Positions 18,597 through 31,590 of a stretch of DNA of 64,000 nucleotides are shown here, piece after piece. This DNA is from Anomaloglossus baeobatrachus (taxonomy: Eukaryota; Chordata; Amphibia; Anura; Aromobatidae). Within the stretch, counting starts at the first letter, position 1, and each line of letters begins with the position of its first letter. The translations under genes were made by a program, and so were the position numbers. The notes under the pieces are model-generated. The model saw only the letters and a list, made by a program, of their open reading frames with translations. It did not search any database and was not told the DNA's origin. Location: the NCBI RefSeq assembly GCF_048569485.1, contig NC_134361.1, forward strand, positions 166,263,758-166,327,757, read 5' to 3'.

Positions 18597-19847
18597 TATA
18601 ATAATAAAATTGTAACCTGTGGAGCTTATTGGACAACTTTTTATGATTAAATAAATAAATGGGGGAAAAAAACAGCGTGGGGTGCCCCTTATTTTTGATA
18701 ACCAGCAAGGGAAAAGCAGACAGCTGGAGGCTGTTATTATGAGGCTGGAAAGGCCCATGATTATTGGCTCCTTCTTAGACTAAAAGTAACAGCCCGCAGC
18801 CACCCCAGAAGCGGCACATCACATTAGATGCACCAGTTCTGGCTCTTTGCCTCAGCTCTTCCTGATTACCCTGGTGCGGTACAGGCCAATAACCATGGGT
18901 CTTCCGAGACGAAAAATAGCAGCACTCAACCACCCCAGAAGAGGCGCATCACATTAGATGCGCCAATTCTAGCGCTTTGCATGGTTCTTCCCTGGCGTGG
19001 TGGCAATCAGGGTAATGGTAGTTAGGGTTAATGGCACCTGTGTAGTGTTAGCTGGCATCAAGCCCAGGGATTAGTAATGGAAAAGTATCTATCAGACATC
19101 GCCATTACAAACCCAGTAATAAAAAAAGATACACACGTAAAAAATACTTTATTAAAATAAACACTTTCCATCATTCAATACTTTACTAAAGAAAAAAAAA
19201 ACAGCAGGACCACCGTAGTCCAAGGAATTTGCCATATTCCACAAATGGAAGCCTGAAAACATAAACATAGAGAAATAAAAACAAGACACAGTCCTTTGTT
19301 CACCAATTTATTAAAATGCAAAGTTCCCACCAAAGTCTGACATAGTCCAGTGCTTCCCAGGACGTTTCTCCACAATAAAAGACTATGGAGGCTCAGAATA
19401 AGGCTCAGAATGAGGCTCAGAACGAGACTCCATAGAATTTGAGAAGCAGCCGCTCCCGCCTCTTGCCGCACACAGCGAAACCCGGCAATTCTGATGAATG
19501 GTAATGTCAGGAACGTCACTTATATGCAGTTGTATACCTTCTATGTCCCCCAAAATGTACTCGTGCCCCTTTTCGTGTTTCTACACAATAGCAATGTCCC
19601 TTTTTGAACACAGTCAACTTGGAATTGTTTCGCTTTTGTGTTCCTACACAGCAAAAATGCCCTGTGTGTGCCCTACACAATAATAGTTCTTCTCTTAGGG
19701 CTGTACAGTTATATTACACCCTATGTGCCCCCTTTAGTCCCCAATACTGTTGTAATGTCCCCGAATGTTTACCCACACAATAATAATGGCCCTTTTTTCA
19801 GCCACATTAATTGGTATTGTTTGTCCTTTGTGCTCCTACAAAGTAAA
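18597..19847. other. Half B to A junction spacer, unit 1
   Basis: A MITE-like block (near 18680-19020) and a segment around aaataaacactttccatcat (19160) come first. Next is a degenerate version of the 20-bp minisatellite (caatagcaatgtcccttttt, ataataatggccc) leading into the half-A promoter. This is the same order as before the half-B U6 gene, more diverged. No gene. Confidence 0.65.
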
Positions 19848-19976
19848 AATTACCTCTCTGTGCCCCTATACAAATGTAATGTCCCCTTCCATCCCCCAAC
19901 ACAGTAGTAATGTCCCTCTTTGTTTCCCACTTATACTACAACATCTATCACAGGCAAAAGCTGCCCCCTCACTTCC

Positions 19977-20188
19977 TCCCAGCATGCTCTGCAGTGTGGA
20001 TCTAATTTGCATATTGAATTATTGCACCATATCTCTTATTTTTTCCCTAATTAGCTTTTTTACAGTTTGATTTCTTCATTAATAGGATATTACCTAAAAT
20101 CTTTCAGAATTTACTGTAAAAAAATAAATAAATTAAAAAAATAAATAAAATGATGTCCATAAGTTAAAATTTTTTAGGCCTATATATA
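19977..20188 (+). promoter_or_regulatory. U6-type promoter, half A, unit 2 (altered spacing)
   Basis: Staf-like site 19977-19993, octamer ATTTGCAT 20005-20012, PSE-like TGTCCATAAGTTAAAAT 20154-20170, TATATATA 20181-20188 at -31. The PSE-TATA gap is only 10 bp against 18 bp in units 1 and 4, because 8 bp are missing. Since U6 promoters need fixed PSE-TATA spacing, this copy is probably weak or silent. Confidence 0.8.
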
Positions 20189-20211
20189 GCGGTCAGGTCC
20201 ACTATCAGTTA

Positions 20212-20340
20212 GAGCCTACTTTGGCAGCACATATACTTTGCTTTTGGCAGCACATTTACTAAACTTGGTACGATACAAAGAATATCAGCATAGCCCCTGC
20301 ACAAGGATGACACGCAAATTCATGAAGCGTTCCATATTTT
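20212..20340 (+). ncRNA. U6-type snRNA with duplicated 5' region, unit 2
   Basis: Same 129-nt layout as the unit 1 copy, with the 23-nt 5' duplication, ACAAAGA in place of ACAGAGA, and a TTTT end. Extra changes include CATAGCCCCTGCACAAGGAT for CATGGCCCCTGCGCAAGGAT. With the altered promoter it is the most likely pseudogene of the set. Confidence 0.82.
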
Positions 20341-22240
20341 GACGCATTTATTAACCCAAATGTACTTTTTTTTCGTCAATTTTTGAGGTAAGAACATTTC
20401 TGGCCTTGTTAACCCCTTCAAGGTATGGCCATTTTGCTTTATTTCCTTTTCGTTTTTCGTCCTCTTCTTCCAAAAGCCCTAACGTATTGATTTTTCCACG
20501 TGAGGGCCGTGTGTTGTACTTTTGAATGACATCACTCATTTTTCCATGTAGTGTACTGGAAAATGGGGGAAAAAAATCCAAAAGTGGAGAAATTGTAATT
20601 TAAAAAGTGAAATTCCACAATTTAGGGGGTTTTTTTTGCTTTTTTCCTGTCACCACGTTTACAATTTGGTAAAAGTGACCCGGCATTATGATGCCTCAGG
20701 CCGGTGCGAGTTCGTAGATACAAAACATGTATACTTTTACTTTTATCTAAAGGGTGAAGAAAAAGCAGAAGTTTGTCCAAAAAAAGAATAGCGCCTTGTC
20801 GCCATGTTCGGAGACCTGTAGCATTCTCATTGTTCGGGATCTGGGGCTCAGTGACGGCTTTTTTTTTTGCGTTTTGAGCTGATGTTTTTAATTATACCAT
20901 ATTTGTATATGATGATTTGATCGCCTGTTATTGCATTTTAGTGCCATGTTGCGATGACCAAAAGACATCATTTTGTCATCTGGAATATTTTTTCTCGCTA
21001 CACCTTGTACTAATCAGATTAATTGCTTTTATATTTTTATAGCCCAGGCATTTCTGAACTCAGTAATACCAAATATGTGTATTGTCGCACCCCGGGGCAG
21101 CCGAGCTGCTCGGATCCGGGCAATCCGTGGCTCGAGGGGTCCCAGATCCAGGGGCACGTCGATCAGTTTTTAAATAAAATGGGAAAAATAATAAAAATAG
21201 TCCGACTACGCCACACGCGGTGCGCGGCCAGGGATGTCATCTGCCGGTCTTCCCTGGGGGTGATGGATGGGGCAGCGTGGATGGTGAAGCCCTACGTGAG
21301 CAGGGCTTTTCCCCAGGGGTAGGTAGGGGTTAATGTGGAAGTGCAGTGAAATACCTCAGTCCAGACAGGGGAGTGCAGTTTGGTCGCTTTACTTACAGCT
21401 AGGTTCGGAATCTGGGGACGTGCTGGATCCCAGGTGCGCCCGAGTCCTGTGTCCCTGTGCCAGCTGACCTGGTGCCACTCGCCCACCGATGCACTTGTGT
21501 GTGTGTGTGTGGGTCCTCCCTGGCATGGAGCACTTGGAGGTCCTCCTGGTGTCTGGGTCCTGCCGCAGGCAGTTTGGACTATTTAAGGGAATATGTCCCG
21601 GTCCTCCCTTTGCTGCTTATGCCTCGGATGTTAATGGTGGCAGATGAGTCCTGGAAACCCACCCACCTGGCAGAGTTAATAGACGGCTTGAAGTCCCGGT
21701 CTGTTCTCGGATCTGCACCCCGTGCGTGCAAAGTACTAGGAGCCCTGGATTTCCACTCCCACAGCATTCCACTGTCCCTGGAGCTTGACCTCTCGTTCTC
21801 CAGATACTTTCTCCCCTGAGTGGCTGCTGTTTCTACTCAGGTCTTGGCGGGGTCTTTGCTACTTTCACTGTGTTTCAAGATTCCTTTGTCTGTCTTGACA
21901 CCTTTACTGACAACTCATTCTCCTCCTTGCGACTGCTCACTTTCAGTCTCTCCAGCCCGCTAACTGACTTCTCCCACACTCCCCAGGCCATCCACTCCTC
22001 CCCCAGGTCTGATCTCTCCCTACCCAGTTGGCTGCCTGTTAGCTCACAGTGCCCAGCCCTGTCACCTGGTTCTATGGGAGTCTCCCGCCCTGGTTTTGGA
22101 GTGTATGTGTCCTGGTGTGCTGGTGTGTGTGTACTGACTGGCACAGTTATGTAGGACCCGAGCTGTTGCAGTGATGTTACCTTGTTTTGTGACACCTGGT
22201 TACCTCAGGGACGTCTCAGTTTTTTGTTTTGTTTTTTAGT
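20341..22240. other. Half-A downstream spacer, unit 2
   Basis: Collinear with 501-2390. No gene is seen; short ORFs are not conserved against the other units. Confidence 0.6.
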
Positions 22241-23250
22241 TTTTCAATTGTTTTGCTTTCAATGAGGCAAAAGGGGGGTGATTTGAGCTTTAGCTTTTAT
22301 TTTTTCATATTTTACATAATTATTTATTTCTTTAATTTTTTTTACTGATTTTATTAGTTGCCCTAGAGGACTTTATGACTGTACACTGCGATGGCTTTTC
22401 CTGTTCAGAGCGATGCTGCAGCATCGCTCTGATCAGGAGAAATGCTGGTCTCCTGAGAGTGCTGGCGCTCTGTTGTCTCTCACAGGAAGTGATTCATGAC
22501 AGCATCAGGAGTAATAATCTGACCCCGAGCTGTCATGGAAATACAACGGCGCCCCGTGATCGCATCACGGGGCCACCGACGGTGGCGGGAGCAGAGTTTG
22601 ACAGTGTGTTCTAAAGAGTTAACACACGCACGTCTGCTGATCAGATCCGCCGGAGCCCATGGTAACCGCAGGGACACGACCAATGGCGTACTAGTGACGG
22701 AGTTAAATAAATAAATAAATAAATAAATTACCGTCGTTAATTAAAAAACTTGCATGGGTTCCCTGCTATGATTGGTAACCAGCCAAGGAAAAGCAGACAG
22801 ATAGGGCCTGATAGGCTGGGAAGGTCCATGGTTATTGGCTCGTCCAAGCCTAAAACTAGCAGCCTGCAGCTGCGGGAGAAGTGGAGCATCACACTAGATG
22901 CTCTAATTCTGACGCTTTGTCTGCCTCTTCCTGATTGCCATGGTGCAGTGGCAATCGGAGTAATGGTAGCTGGGGTTGACGTCAGCTGTGTAATGTCAGC
23001 TGGCAGCAAGCCCATGGGATAGTAATGGAGAGGCGTCTATCAGGTACCCCTATTAATAACCCAGTAATTAAAAAAGACAACATACACAATTTAACAAAAT
23101 GATTTATTAAAATGAACACTTTCCATCATTCACTACTTTATTAAAACAAACAAAAAAAAAAGCAGGACCGCCGTAGTCCAAGGAATCCGCCATAGTCCAC
23201 AAATGGGAACCTGAGAAAGATAAACAGAGAGAAAATAAAAACAAGAGACT
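22241..23250. repeat. MITE-like block, unit 2
   Basis: Copy of 2391-3404, with an expanded taaa run near 22705. No gene. Confidence 0.55.
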
Positions 23251-23253
23251 GTC

Positions 23254-24180
23254 CCCTGTGAGCCACTGTATAGTATTAGTAGCCCCATGTACAAAAGTAA
23301 TGCTTATCAATGAGCCCCTCTACAGTAGTAATGACCTGATGTACAGTAGTAATGCCCCCTGTGTTCCCCAGTACATGAGTAATGCCTCCTGTACAGTAAT
23401 AATGCCCTCTGTGAGCCCCTGTACAATTATAATGCCCCTGTACAGCAGTAATGTCCCATTGTACAGTAGTAATGCTCTCTGTGAGCTCCTGTACACTAGT
23501 AATGCCCCCATGTACAGCAGTAATGCCCTCATTCACAATAGTAATGCCCCCTGTACAATAGTAGTGCCCCCTTGTGCAGTAGTAATGCCCCATGATCAGT
23601 AGTAATGCCCACTTGTGACCCCATGTACAGTAGTAATGCCCCCTGTACAGTAGTAATGCCCCCTGCACAGTAGTAATGCCCCCTGTACAGTAGTTATACC
23701 CCCTGCACAGTAGTAATGCCCCCTGTACAGTAGTAATGCCCCCTGTACAGTAGCAATGCCCCCTGTACAGTAGTAATGCCCCCTGTACAGTAGTTATGCC
23801 CCCTGGACAGTAGGAATGCCCCCTGTAGAATAGCAATGCCCCCAAGATCAGTAGTAATGCCCACCTTTGACCCCATGTACAGTAGTAATGCTCCGTTGTG
23901 CAGTAGTAATTTCCCCTGTGAGCCCCACTACAGTAATAATGCCCCCCTGTACAGTAGTATTGCCCAACTGTCACCCCCATGTACAAAAATAATGCCCCCT
24001 CGTACAGTAGTATTGCCCCCTGTGAGGAGCCTCTGTACAATACTAATACCTCCTTTACAGTAGTAATGCCTCTTGTGAGCCCCTGTAAAATTGGAATGCC
24101 CCCTGTGCGTGCAGTAGTAATGCCCCATGTACCTTAGTAATTCCCCCGTGTGGCCCTGTACAATAGTAATGCCCGTTGTA
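23254..24180. repeat. 20-bp minisatellite, unit 2
   Basis: Same motif as 3405-4535 but about 200 bp shorter. It ends at the same place beside the half-B U6 distal promoter element. Confidence 0.9.
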
Positions 24181-24204
24181 CAGTAGGAAATAGGCCCCAT
24201 GTTC

Positions 24205-24402
24205 TCCCAGGATCCTGTGCGGCGGCGCGGATCTCATTAGCATATTAATTAGTGACAAATTATTACCTATTTTTTCCCTGATTACATTTATTACACTTTA
24301 ACTGCAACATTCATAGAGTGCTACCTAAAACCTTTCAGAATTAACTGATTTTAAAAATAATCTCCCTAAGTTAAAATATTTACTTTTATAGGACTATATA
24401 TA
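24205..24402 (+). promoter_or_regulatory. U6 promoter, half B, unit 2 (octamer altered)
   Basis: The octamer position reads ATTAGCAT (24236-24243). The PSE TCTCCCTAAGTTAAAAT (24361-24377) and TATATATA (24395-24402, -31) are intact. The core promoter is kept; enhancer strength may be lower. Confidence 0.83.
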
Positions 24403-24425
24403 GCGGATACGTCGGATGGCAGTTT

Positions 24426-24531
24426 GTGCTAGCTTCGGCAGCACATATGCTGAAATTGGAACGATACAGAGAAGATTAGCATGGCCCCTGCGCAAGGATG
24501 ACACGTATAATCGTGAAGCGTTCCACATTTT
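24426..24531 (+). ncRNA. RNU6: U6 snRNA gene (near-canonical), unit 2
   Basis: 106 nt. GTGCTAGCTTCGGCAGCACA start, intact GATACAGAGAAGATTAGCAT, intact GCCCCTGCGCAAGGATGACA, T4 terminator. It has the same loop variant GTATAATCGTG as units 1 and 3, so the variant was fixed before amplification. It reads CTGAAATTGG where unit 1 has CTGACATTGG. Confidence 0.9.
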
Positions 24532-24720
24532 CACGCATTTCTCAACCCCAAGTTTTTGTTCCCCTCATCTCCCAACATTTCTGGCCTTGTTAACCCCTTA
24601 CGTTTTTTCGCTTTTCCTCTCCTTCTTATTCCAAAAGCCATAACGTTTTTTTATTTTTTCGACAATATAGCTATGTTTGGCCTTGTTTTTTGATAGAAAA
24701 GTTGACCTTAATACTATTAA

Positions 24721-24987
24721 TTTATAATTTTATTCTTTAGATAGCGCTATTAATTCCACAGTACTTTACATACATCAGGAACACTGTCCCCATTGGGGCT
24801 CACAATCTAGAGTCCCTATCTGTATGTCTTTGGAGTGTGGGAGGAAACCAGAGTACCCAGAGGAAACCCACGCAAACACAGGGAGAACATACAAACACCT
24901 TGCAGATAGAGTCCTTGGTGGGTTTTGAACCCAGGACCCCAGTGCTGCAAGACTGCAGTGCTAACCACTGAGCCACCGTGCTGCCCG
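24721..24987 (-). repeat. V-SINE, unit 2
   Basis: Orthologous copy of the 5065-5330 V-SINE. Tail, conserved centre and tRNA-like head are all present. Confidence 0.87.
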
Positions 24988-26604
24988 TGACTGACATCTT
25001 TGATTTTATTTTCTTTTTATTTTATAAAGTAGTGGAAAATGGTAAAAAAAAATTCCAAGTTCGGTGAAATTGCTAACAAAGTGAAAGTCCGCATTGTTTT
25101 GGGGTTTTTTACTTTCCATGTTCACCATATGGTAAATCAGACTTCGCAGCATGATTGCCCAGGTCAGTACGAGTTCTTAGATACCAAATATGTATAATTT
25201 TTTTTTTTTATTTAAATGGTCAAAAAAAATTCAGAAATATGTAAAAAACAAATAAATTTACCTTTTCGCGATATTTTACAGGACCGTAATGTTTTTATTT
25301 TTTGGGGATCTGGGACTATGGGAAGGCTTATTTTTTGTGCCCTGAGCTGACTTTTTACTGATAAAACTGGGGGTAGATATGTGTTTTATTACAATTTAGG
25401 CTATGTGCACACGTAAAGTATTTTGTGCAGCTCCACTTCTGCATCTTTTTGCAGGAAAACACGTTTTTGTACAAGGTTGTGCACTTGCACTACATCGGAT
25501 TCCCTGGACTATGTCAGATTCCCTGGACTACGTCAGACCTGCCTGGGTTTTTATTTTAAATATATTGGTCAACCAGGGAAAGAGTTGGAGAGTGGGGTTT
25601 TTTCAAATAAACTATTTGTGTGTTTTTTCTTTTTACTTATCGGGTTAATAATGGGGGTGATTGATTGACGTCTCTTCATTAATAACTCCTAGACTTGATG
25701 ACAGCTGACATTACAAAGCTGACATCAACCCCAAAAATATATTACCCTGATAGCCACCACACCAGGGCAATCGAGAAGAGTCAAGCAAAGCTCCAGAATT
25801 GGCGCATCTAATGTGGTGCAGAAATTCTGGAGTGGCTGCGGGCTGCTATTTTTAGGTTGGGAAGGGCCAAATAACTATGGGCCTTCGCAGCCTGATAATA
25901 TCAGCCCCCTGCTTTCTGCTTTACCTTGACTGATTATCAAAAATAGGGGGAATCCCACGTAATATTTTAAAATTATTTATTTATTTATTAGGTTAAACAA
26001 GACTAAAAACATTGTTTAGTGCCACGTGAAAGGCTCTAAATGGTGCAAATGTATAATATGTAGGGGGGTTGTGACATTATATATCTGTAGGATAGCAATC
26101 TATTTTGTCTAAAATATTTCTATCATCTATCTAGCTTTATCTTTTATATTTTTATTTTATATTTGTACATGTGTTTTTGTGTATTTTTAGATGTTGAATT
26201 CTTTGCTTTTGACAAAATTCTGTTTTCTCTGCTGTCTTTATTTCAACAAACTGTATTATTAAGACAAAAACACGTCAAAACTGCATCAAAACACATGTAA
26301 TAAAAATGCAAGGCAAAAGCGCAAATAAGCTAAGGTACTGAATTGGTGCAGAAATTCTGCAGTGTCAAAAACTCAACAAACCCTTGTCATGGGAACCCTG
26401 GGGTATGTGCACACATTAGTATTTGGTGCAGTCATTTCTGCACCATTTCTGCATCTCTTGGCAGGAAAAACGCAGCAGAAAAAAACCCCGTTTCCGATAC
26501 GTTTTTCTGGTGTTTTTGGACAGCAATTGCTATAGAGATAGATAATAGATATAGAAAAGACAGTACACGGACAAATAAACATATAATTGCACAACCTCCA
26601 GACA
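24988..26604. other. Half-B spacer, unit 2
   Basis: Collinear with 5331-6950, with the same tatgtgcacac motifs. No gene is seen. Confidence 0.55.
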
Positions 26605-27961
26605 TCTAATATATAAAGCTGAATGTGTGTATGTATGTGTGTGTGTATGTCCGGGATTGGCATCTGCACCGTCGCAGCTACAGTCATAAAATTTTGAACA
26701 CTCACACGTCTGGACCCCGAGAGCGTCATAGGCTATGTTGTGAGGCGAAATTTTAACCCCGCGCGTTCCAATTTACCAATCAATTTTGCCCTTGTCTACA
26801 TAATGGGGAAAAAGTGAAACGAAAAGTGTATCCGCACCGTCGCATTTACAATCACAAAATTTTGCACAGACACCTCATGTGACCCAGGGAACGTCGTAGA
26901 CTATGTTTTGACAGGAAAATCTAACCCCGCGCTTTACAGTTACTCTCTGAAAAACATGCCTTCATTAAAGTAAATGGAGCCTGGAACTTCAGGTTATTAG
27001 TAGCAGGTTTGAGTGGTTGCTACAGGAACAAAAGACATTCATAGTATAAGAAGCGTATATGTGAGATAATAAGATGTCAGTGGGGAGATGGATAGAGAGA
27101 GACAGACAGAGAGAGAATCAGACAGATACAGACAGGGAAAGAGACAGAGAGATAGAGACAGACAGGGAAAGAGACAGACAGAGACAAACGGTGAAATAGA
27201 CAGACAGAGACAGACGGGGAAAAGGAGAGACAGACCTGGAAAGAGACAGACCTGGAAAGAGACAGACCTGGAAAGAGACAGGCAGATATGCAGACAGGTA
27301 CAGAGACAGGAAGACAGGGAAGGAGAAGACAGCCAGAGAGACAGACAAAGACAGATGGAGAAAGACACAGACCTTGATAGAGACAGATGGGGAAAGAGAC
27401 AGAGAAATAGAGACAGACAAAGACAGGCAGACAGGGAAAGAGACAGACAGGAAAAGACACAGACAAAGAGACGGGGAGACAGACGGGGTAAGAAACAGAC
27501 CTGGAAAGAGACAGATGGGGAAAGAAGCAGAGAGATAGAGACAGACAAAGAAAGAGACAGAGACAGGCAGCGAGGAAAGAGGCAGACCTGGAAAGAGGCA
27601 GACCTGGAATGAGACAGACCTGGAAAGAGACAGACCAGGAAAGAGACAGACCTGGAAAGAGACAGACCTGGAAAGAGACAGACAGAGACAGACGGGAAAG
27701 AGACAGACGGGGAAAGAGACAGATCTGGAAAGAGACAGACGGAGCACATTACTTAGCTAATTTAGTTAAATCTGTGTGGAATATCTGTGGTGTTGAAATA
27801 TATGTTCTGAAATGCTTCTATTAGCTTAGTTTTTGCCTTTTAATAATTATATTTCTATCTATTTGTTTTCTTGTTTGTGTTTGCAGAATACATTTTTGTT
27901 AATGCATTCTATTTTGTTAACAGCAGTTATTAACACGGGCGAAGCCGGGTAGTACAGCTAG
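26605..27961 (+). mobile_element. Non-autonomous Helitron, unit 2 (uninterrupted, 1357 bp)
   Basis: The best copy for defining the element. It starts TCTAATATATAAAGCTGAAT after A and ends GGGTAGTACAGCTAG before T, with the hairpin gggcgaagccggg just inside the 3' end. It contains the GACA-rich tract at about 27085-27745. There is no protein gene. Confidence 0.88.
27085..27745. repeat. GACA-rich microsatellite in Helitron, unit 2
   Basis: Same degenerate gacaga/ctggaaagagacag repeat as unit 1. Length and internal order differ, as expected for replication slippage. Confidence 0.9.
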
Positions 27962-29211
27962 TATAATAATAAAATTGTAACCTGTGGAGCTTATTGGACA
28001 ACTTTTTATGATTAAATAAATAAATGGGGGAAAAAAACAGCGTGGGGTGCCCCTTATTTTTGATAACCAGCAAGGGCAAAGCAGACAGCTGGAGGCTGTT
28101 ATTATGAGGCTGGAAAGGCCCATGATTATTGGCTCCTTCTTAGACTAAAAGTAACAGCCCGCAGCCACCCCAGAAGCGGCACATCACATTAGATGCACTA
28201 GTTCTCGCTCTTTGCCTCAGCTCTTCCTGATTACCCTGGTGCGGTACAGGCCAATAACCATGGGCCTTCCCAGACGAAAAATAGCAGCACTCAACCACCC
28301 CAGAAGAGGCGCATCACATTAGATGCACCAATTCTAGCGCTTTGCATGGTTCTTCCCTGGCGTGGTGGCAATCAGGGTAATGGTAGTTAGGGTTAATGGC
28401 ACCTGTGTAGTGTTAGCTGGCATCAAACCCAGGGATTCGTAATGGAAAAGTATCTATCAGACATCGCCATTACGAACCCAGTAATAAAAAATGATACACA
28501 CGTAAAAAATACTTTATTAAAATAAACACTTTCCATCATTCAATACTTTACTAAAGAAAAAAAAACAGCAGGACCACCGTAGTCCAAGGAATCTGCCATA
28601 TTCCACAAATGGAAGCCTGAAAACATAAACATAGAGAAATAAAAACAAGACACAGTCCTTTGTTCACCAATTTATTAAAATGCAAAGTTCCCACCAAAGT
28701 CTGACATAGTCCAGTGCTTCCCAGGACGTTTCTCCACAATAAAAGACTATGGAGGCTCAGAATAAGGCTCAGAATGAGGCTCAGAACGAGACTCCACAGA
28801 ATTTGAGAAGCAGCCGCTCCCGCCTCTTACCGCGCACAGCGAAACCCGGCAATTCTGATGAATGGTAATATCCGGAACGTCACTTATATGCAGTTGTATA
28901 CCTTCTATGTCCCCCAAGATGTACTCGTGCCCCTTTTCATGTTCCTACACAATAGCAATGTCCCTTTTTGAACACAGTCAACTTGGAATTGTTTCGCCTT
29001 TGTGTTCCTACACAATAAAAATGCCCTGTGTGTGCCCTACACAATAATAGTTCTTCTCTTAGGGCTGTACAATTATACTACACCCTATGTGCCCCCTTTA
29101 GTCCCCAATACTGTTGTAATGTCCCCGAATGTTTACCCACACAATAATAATGGCCCTTTTTTCAGCCACATTAATTGGTATTGTTTGTCCTTTGTGCTCC
29201 TACAAAGTAAA
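27962..29211. other. Half B to A junction spacer, unit 2
   Basis: Collinear with 18597-19847: MITE-like block, then degenerate minisatellite. No gene. Confidence 0.62.
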
Positions 29212-29340
29212 AATTACCTCTCTGTGCCCCTATACAAATGTAATATCCCCTTCCATCCCCCAACACAGTAGTAATGTCCCTCTTTGTTTCCCACTTATAC
29301 TACAACATCTATCACAGGCAAAAGCTGCCCCCTCACTTCC

Positions 29341-29560
29341 TCCCAGCATGCTCTGCAGTGTGGATCTAATTTGCATATTGAATTATTGCACCTTATCTCT
29401 TATTTTTTCCCTAATTAGCTTTTTTACAGTTTGATTTCTTCATTAATAGGATATTACCTAAAATCTTTCAGAATTTACTGTAAAAAAATAAATAAATTAA
29501 AAAAATAAATAAAATGATGTCCATAAGTTAAAATATCCCATTTTTTTAGGCCTATATTTA
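29341..29560 (+). promoter_or_regulatory. U6-type promoter, half A, unit 3 (TATA altered)
   Basis: Staf-like site 29341-29357, octamer ATTTGCAT 29369-29376, PSE-like 29518-29534 with normal 18-bp spacing. The TATA position reads TATATTTA (29553-29560). Probably weaker than the unit 1 and 4 promoters. Confidence 0.8.
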
Positions 29561-29583
29561 GCGGTCAGGTCGGATATCAGTTT

Positions 29584-29712
29584 GAGCTTGCTTTGGCAGC
29601 ACATATACTTTGCTTTTGGCAGCACATTTACTAAACTTGGTACGATACAAAGAATATCAGCATGGCCCCTGCGCAAGGATGACACGCAAATTCGTGAAGC
29701 GTTCCATATTTT
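29584..29712 (+). ncRNA. U6-type snRNA with duplicated 5' region, unit 3
   Basis: 129 nt. 5' duplication present, ACAAAGA in place of ACAGAGA, intact CATGGCCCCTGCGCAAGGAT and GACACGCAAATTCGTGAAGC, TTTT end. Confidence 0.84.
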
Positions 29713-31590
29713 GACGCATTTATTAACCCAAATGTACTTTTTTTCGTCAGTTTTTGAGATAAGATCATTTCTGGCCTTGTTAACCCCTTCAAGCCATGGC
29801 CATTTTGCTTTATTTCCTTTTCGTTTTTCGTCCTCTTCTTCCAAAAGCCCTAACGTATTGATTTTTCCACGTGAGGGCCGTGTGTTGTACTTTTGAATGA
29901 CATCACTCATTTTTTCCATATAATGTACTGGAAAATGGGGGAAAAAAATCCAAAAGTGGAGAAATTGTAATTTAAAAATGAAATTCCACAATGTAGGGGT
30001 TTTTTTTTCTTTTTTTCTGTCACCACGTTTACAATTTGGTAAAAGTGACCCGGCATTATGATGCCTCAGGCCGGTGCGAGTTCGTAGATACAAAACATGT
30101 ATACTTTTACTTTTATCTAAAGGGTGAAGAAAAAGCAGAAGTTTGTCCAAAAAAAGAATAGCGCCTTGTCGCCATGTTCGGAGACCTGTAGCATTCTCAT
30201 TGTTCGGGATCTGGGGCTCAGTGACGGCTTTTTTTTTTGCGTTTTGAGCTGATGTTTTTAATTATACCATATTTGTATATGATGATTTGATCGCCTGTTA
30301 TTGCATTTTAGTGCCATGTTGCGATGACCAAAAACCATCATTTTGTCATCTGGAATATTTTTTCTCGCTACACCTTGTACTAGTCATATTAATTGCTTTT
30401 ATATTTTTATAGCCCAGGCATTTCTGAACTCAGCAATACCAAATATGTGTATTGTCGCACCCCGGGGCATCCGAGCTGCTCGGATCCGGGCAATCCGTGG
30501 CTCGAGGGATCCCAGATCCAGGGGCACGTCGATCAGTTTTTAAATAAAATGGGAAAAATAATAAAAATAGCCCGACTACGCCACACGCGGTGCGCGGCCA
30601 GGGATGTCATCTGCCGGTCTTCCCTGGGGGTGATGGATGGGGCAGCGTGGATGGTGAAGCCCTACGTGAGCAGGGCTTTTCCCCAGGGGTAGGTAGGGGT
30701 TAATGTGGAGGTGCAGTGAAATACCTCAGTCCAGACAGGGGAGTGCAGTTTGGTCGCTTTACTTACAGCTGGGTTCGGAATCTGGGGAGGTGCTGGATCC
30801 CAGGTGCGCCCGAGTCCTGTGTCCCTGTGCCAGCTGACCTGGTGCCACTCGCCCACCGATGCACTTGTGTGTGTGTGTGTGTGGGTCCTCCCTGGCGTGG
30901 AGCACTTGGAGGTCCTCCTGGTGTCTGGGTCCTGCCGAAGGCAGTTTGGACTATTTAAGGGAATATGTCCCGTTCCTCCCTTTGCTGCTTATGCCTCGGA
31001 TGTTAATGGTGGCAGATGAGTCCTGGAAACCCATCCACCTGGCAGAGTTAATAGATGGCTTGAAGTCCTGGTCTGTTCTCGGATCTGCACCCCGTGCGTG
31101 CAAAGTACTAGGAGCCCTGGATTTCCACTCCCACAGCATTCCACTGTCCCTGGAGCTTGACCTCTCGTTCTCCAGATACTTTCTCCCCTGAGTGGCCGCT
31201 GTTTCTACTCAGGTCTTGGCGGGGTCTTTGCTACTTTCACTGTGTCTCAAGATTCCTTTGTCTTGACACCTTTACTGACAACTCATTCTCCTCCTTGTGA
31301 CTGCTCACTTTCAGTCTCTCCAGCCCGCTAACTGACTTCTCCCACTCTCCAGGCCATCCACCCCTCCCCCAGGTCTGATCTCTCCCTACCCAGTTGGCTG
31401 CCTGTTAGCTCACAGTGCCCAGCCCTGTCACCTGGTTCTATGGGAGTCTCCCGCCCTGGTTTTGGAGTGTATGTGTCCTGGTGTGCTGGTGTGTGTGTAC
31501 TGACTGGCACAGTTATGTAGGACCCGAGCTGTTGCAGTGATGTTACCTTGTTTTGTGACACCTGGTTACCTCAGGGACGTCTCAATTTTT
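29713..31590. other. Half-A downstream spacer, unit 3
   Basis: Collinear with 501-2390. No gene is seen. Confidence 0.6.

Larger units (their letters stand above)
1..19847. repeat. U6 tandem array, unit 1 (enlarged by two insertions)
   Basis: This is the first of four tandem copies of a dimeric unit. Its opening bases recur at 19848, 29212 and 37965. Without the Ngaro element (about 7.04 kb) and the LTR element (about 3.3 kb) it is about 9.5 kb, close to unit 2. It contains both U6-type genes, the 20-bp minisatellite, the V-SINE and the Helitron. The true left edge of the array lies outside the window, so the boundary used here is arbitrary. Confidence 0.93.
19848..29211. repeat. U6 tandem array, unit 2 (reference copy, 9364 bp)
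   Basis: This copy has no large private insertion and serves as the reference for the others. It is nearly collinear with unit 1 outside the insertions, and it shows the empty sites for the Ngaro element (near 27040) and the LTR element (near 27085). It carries both U6-type genes and a complete Helitron. Scattered base differences and different minisatellite lengths separate it from units 1 and 3, so it is not a simple assembly duplicate. Confidence 0.93.
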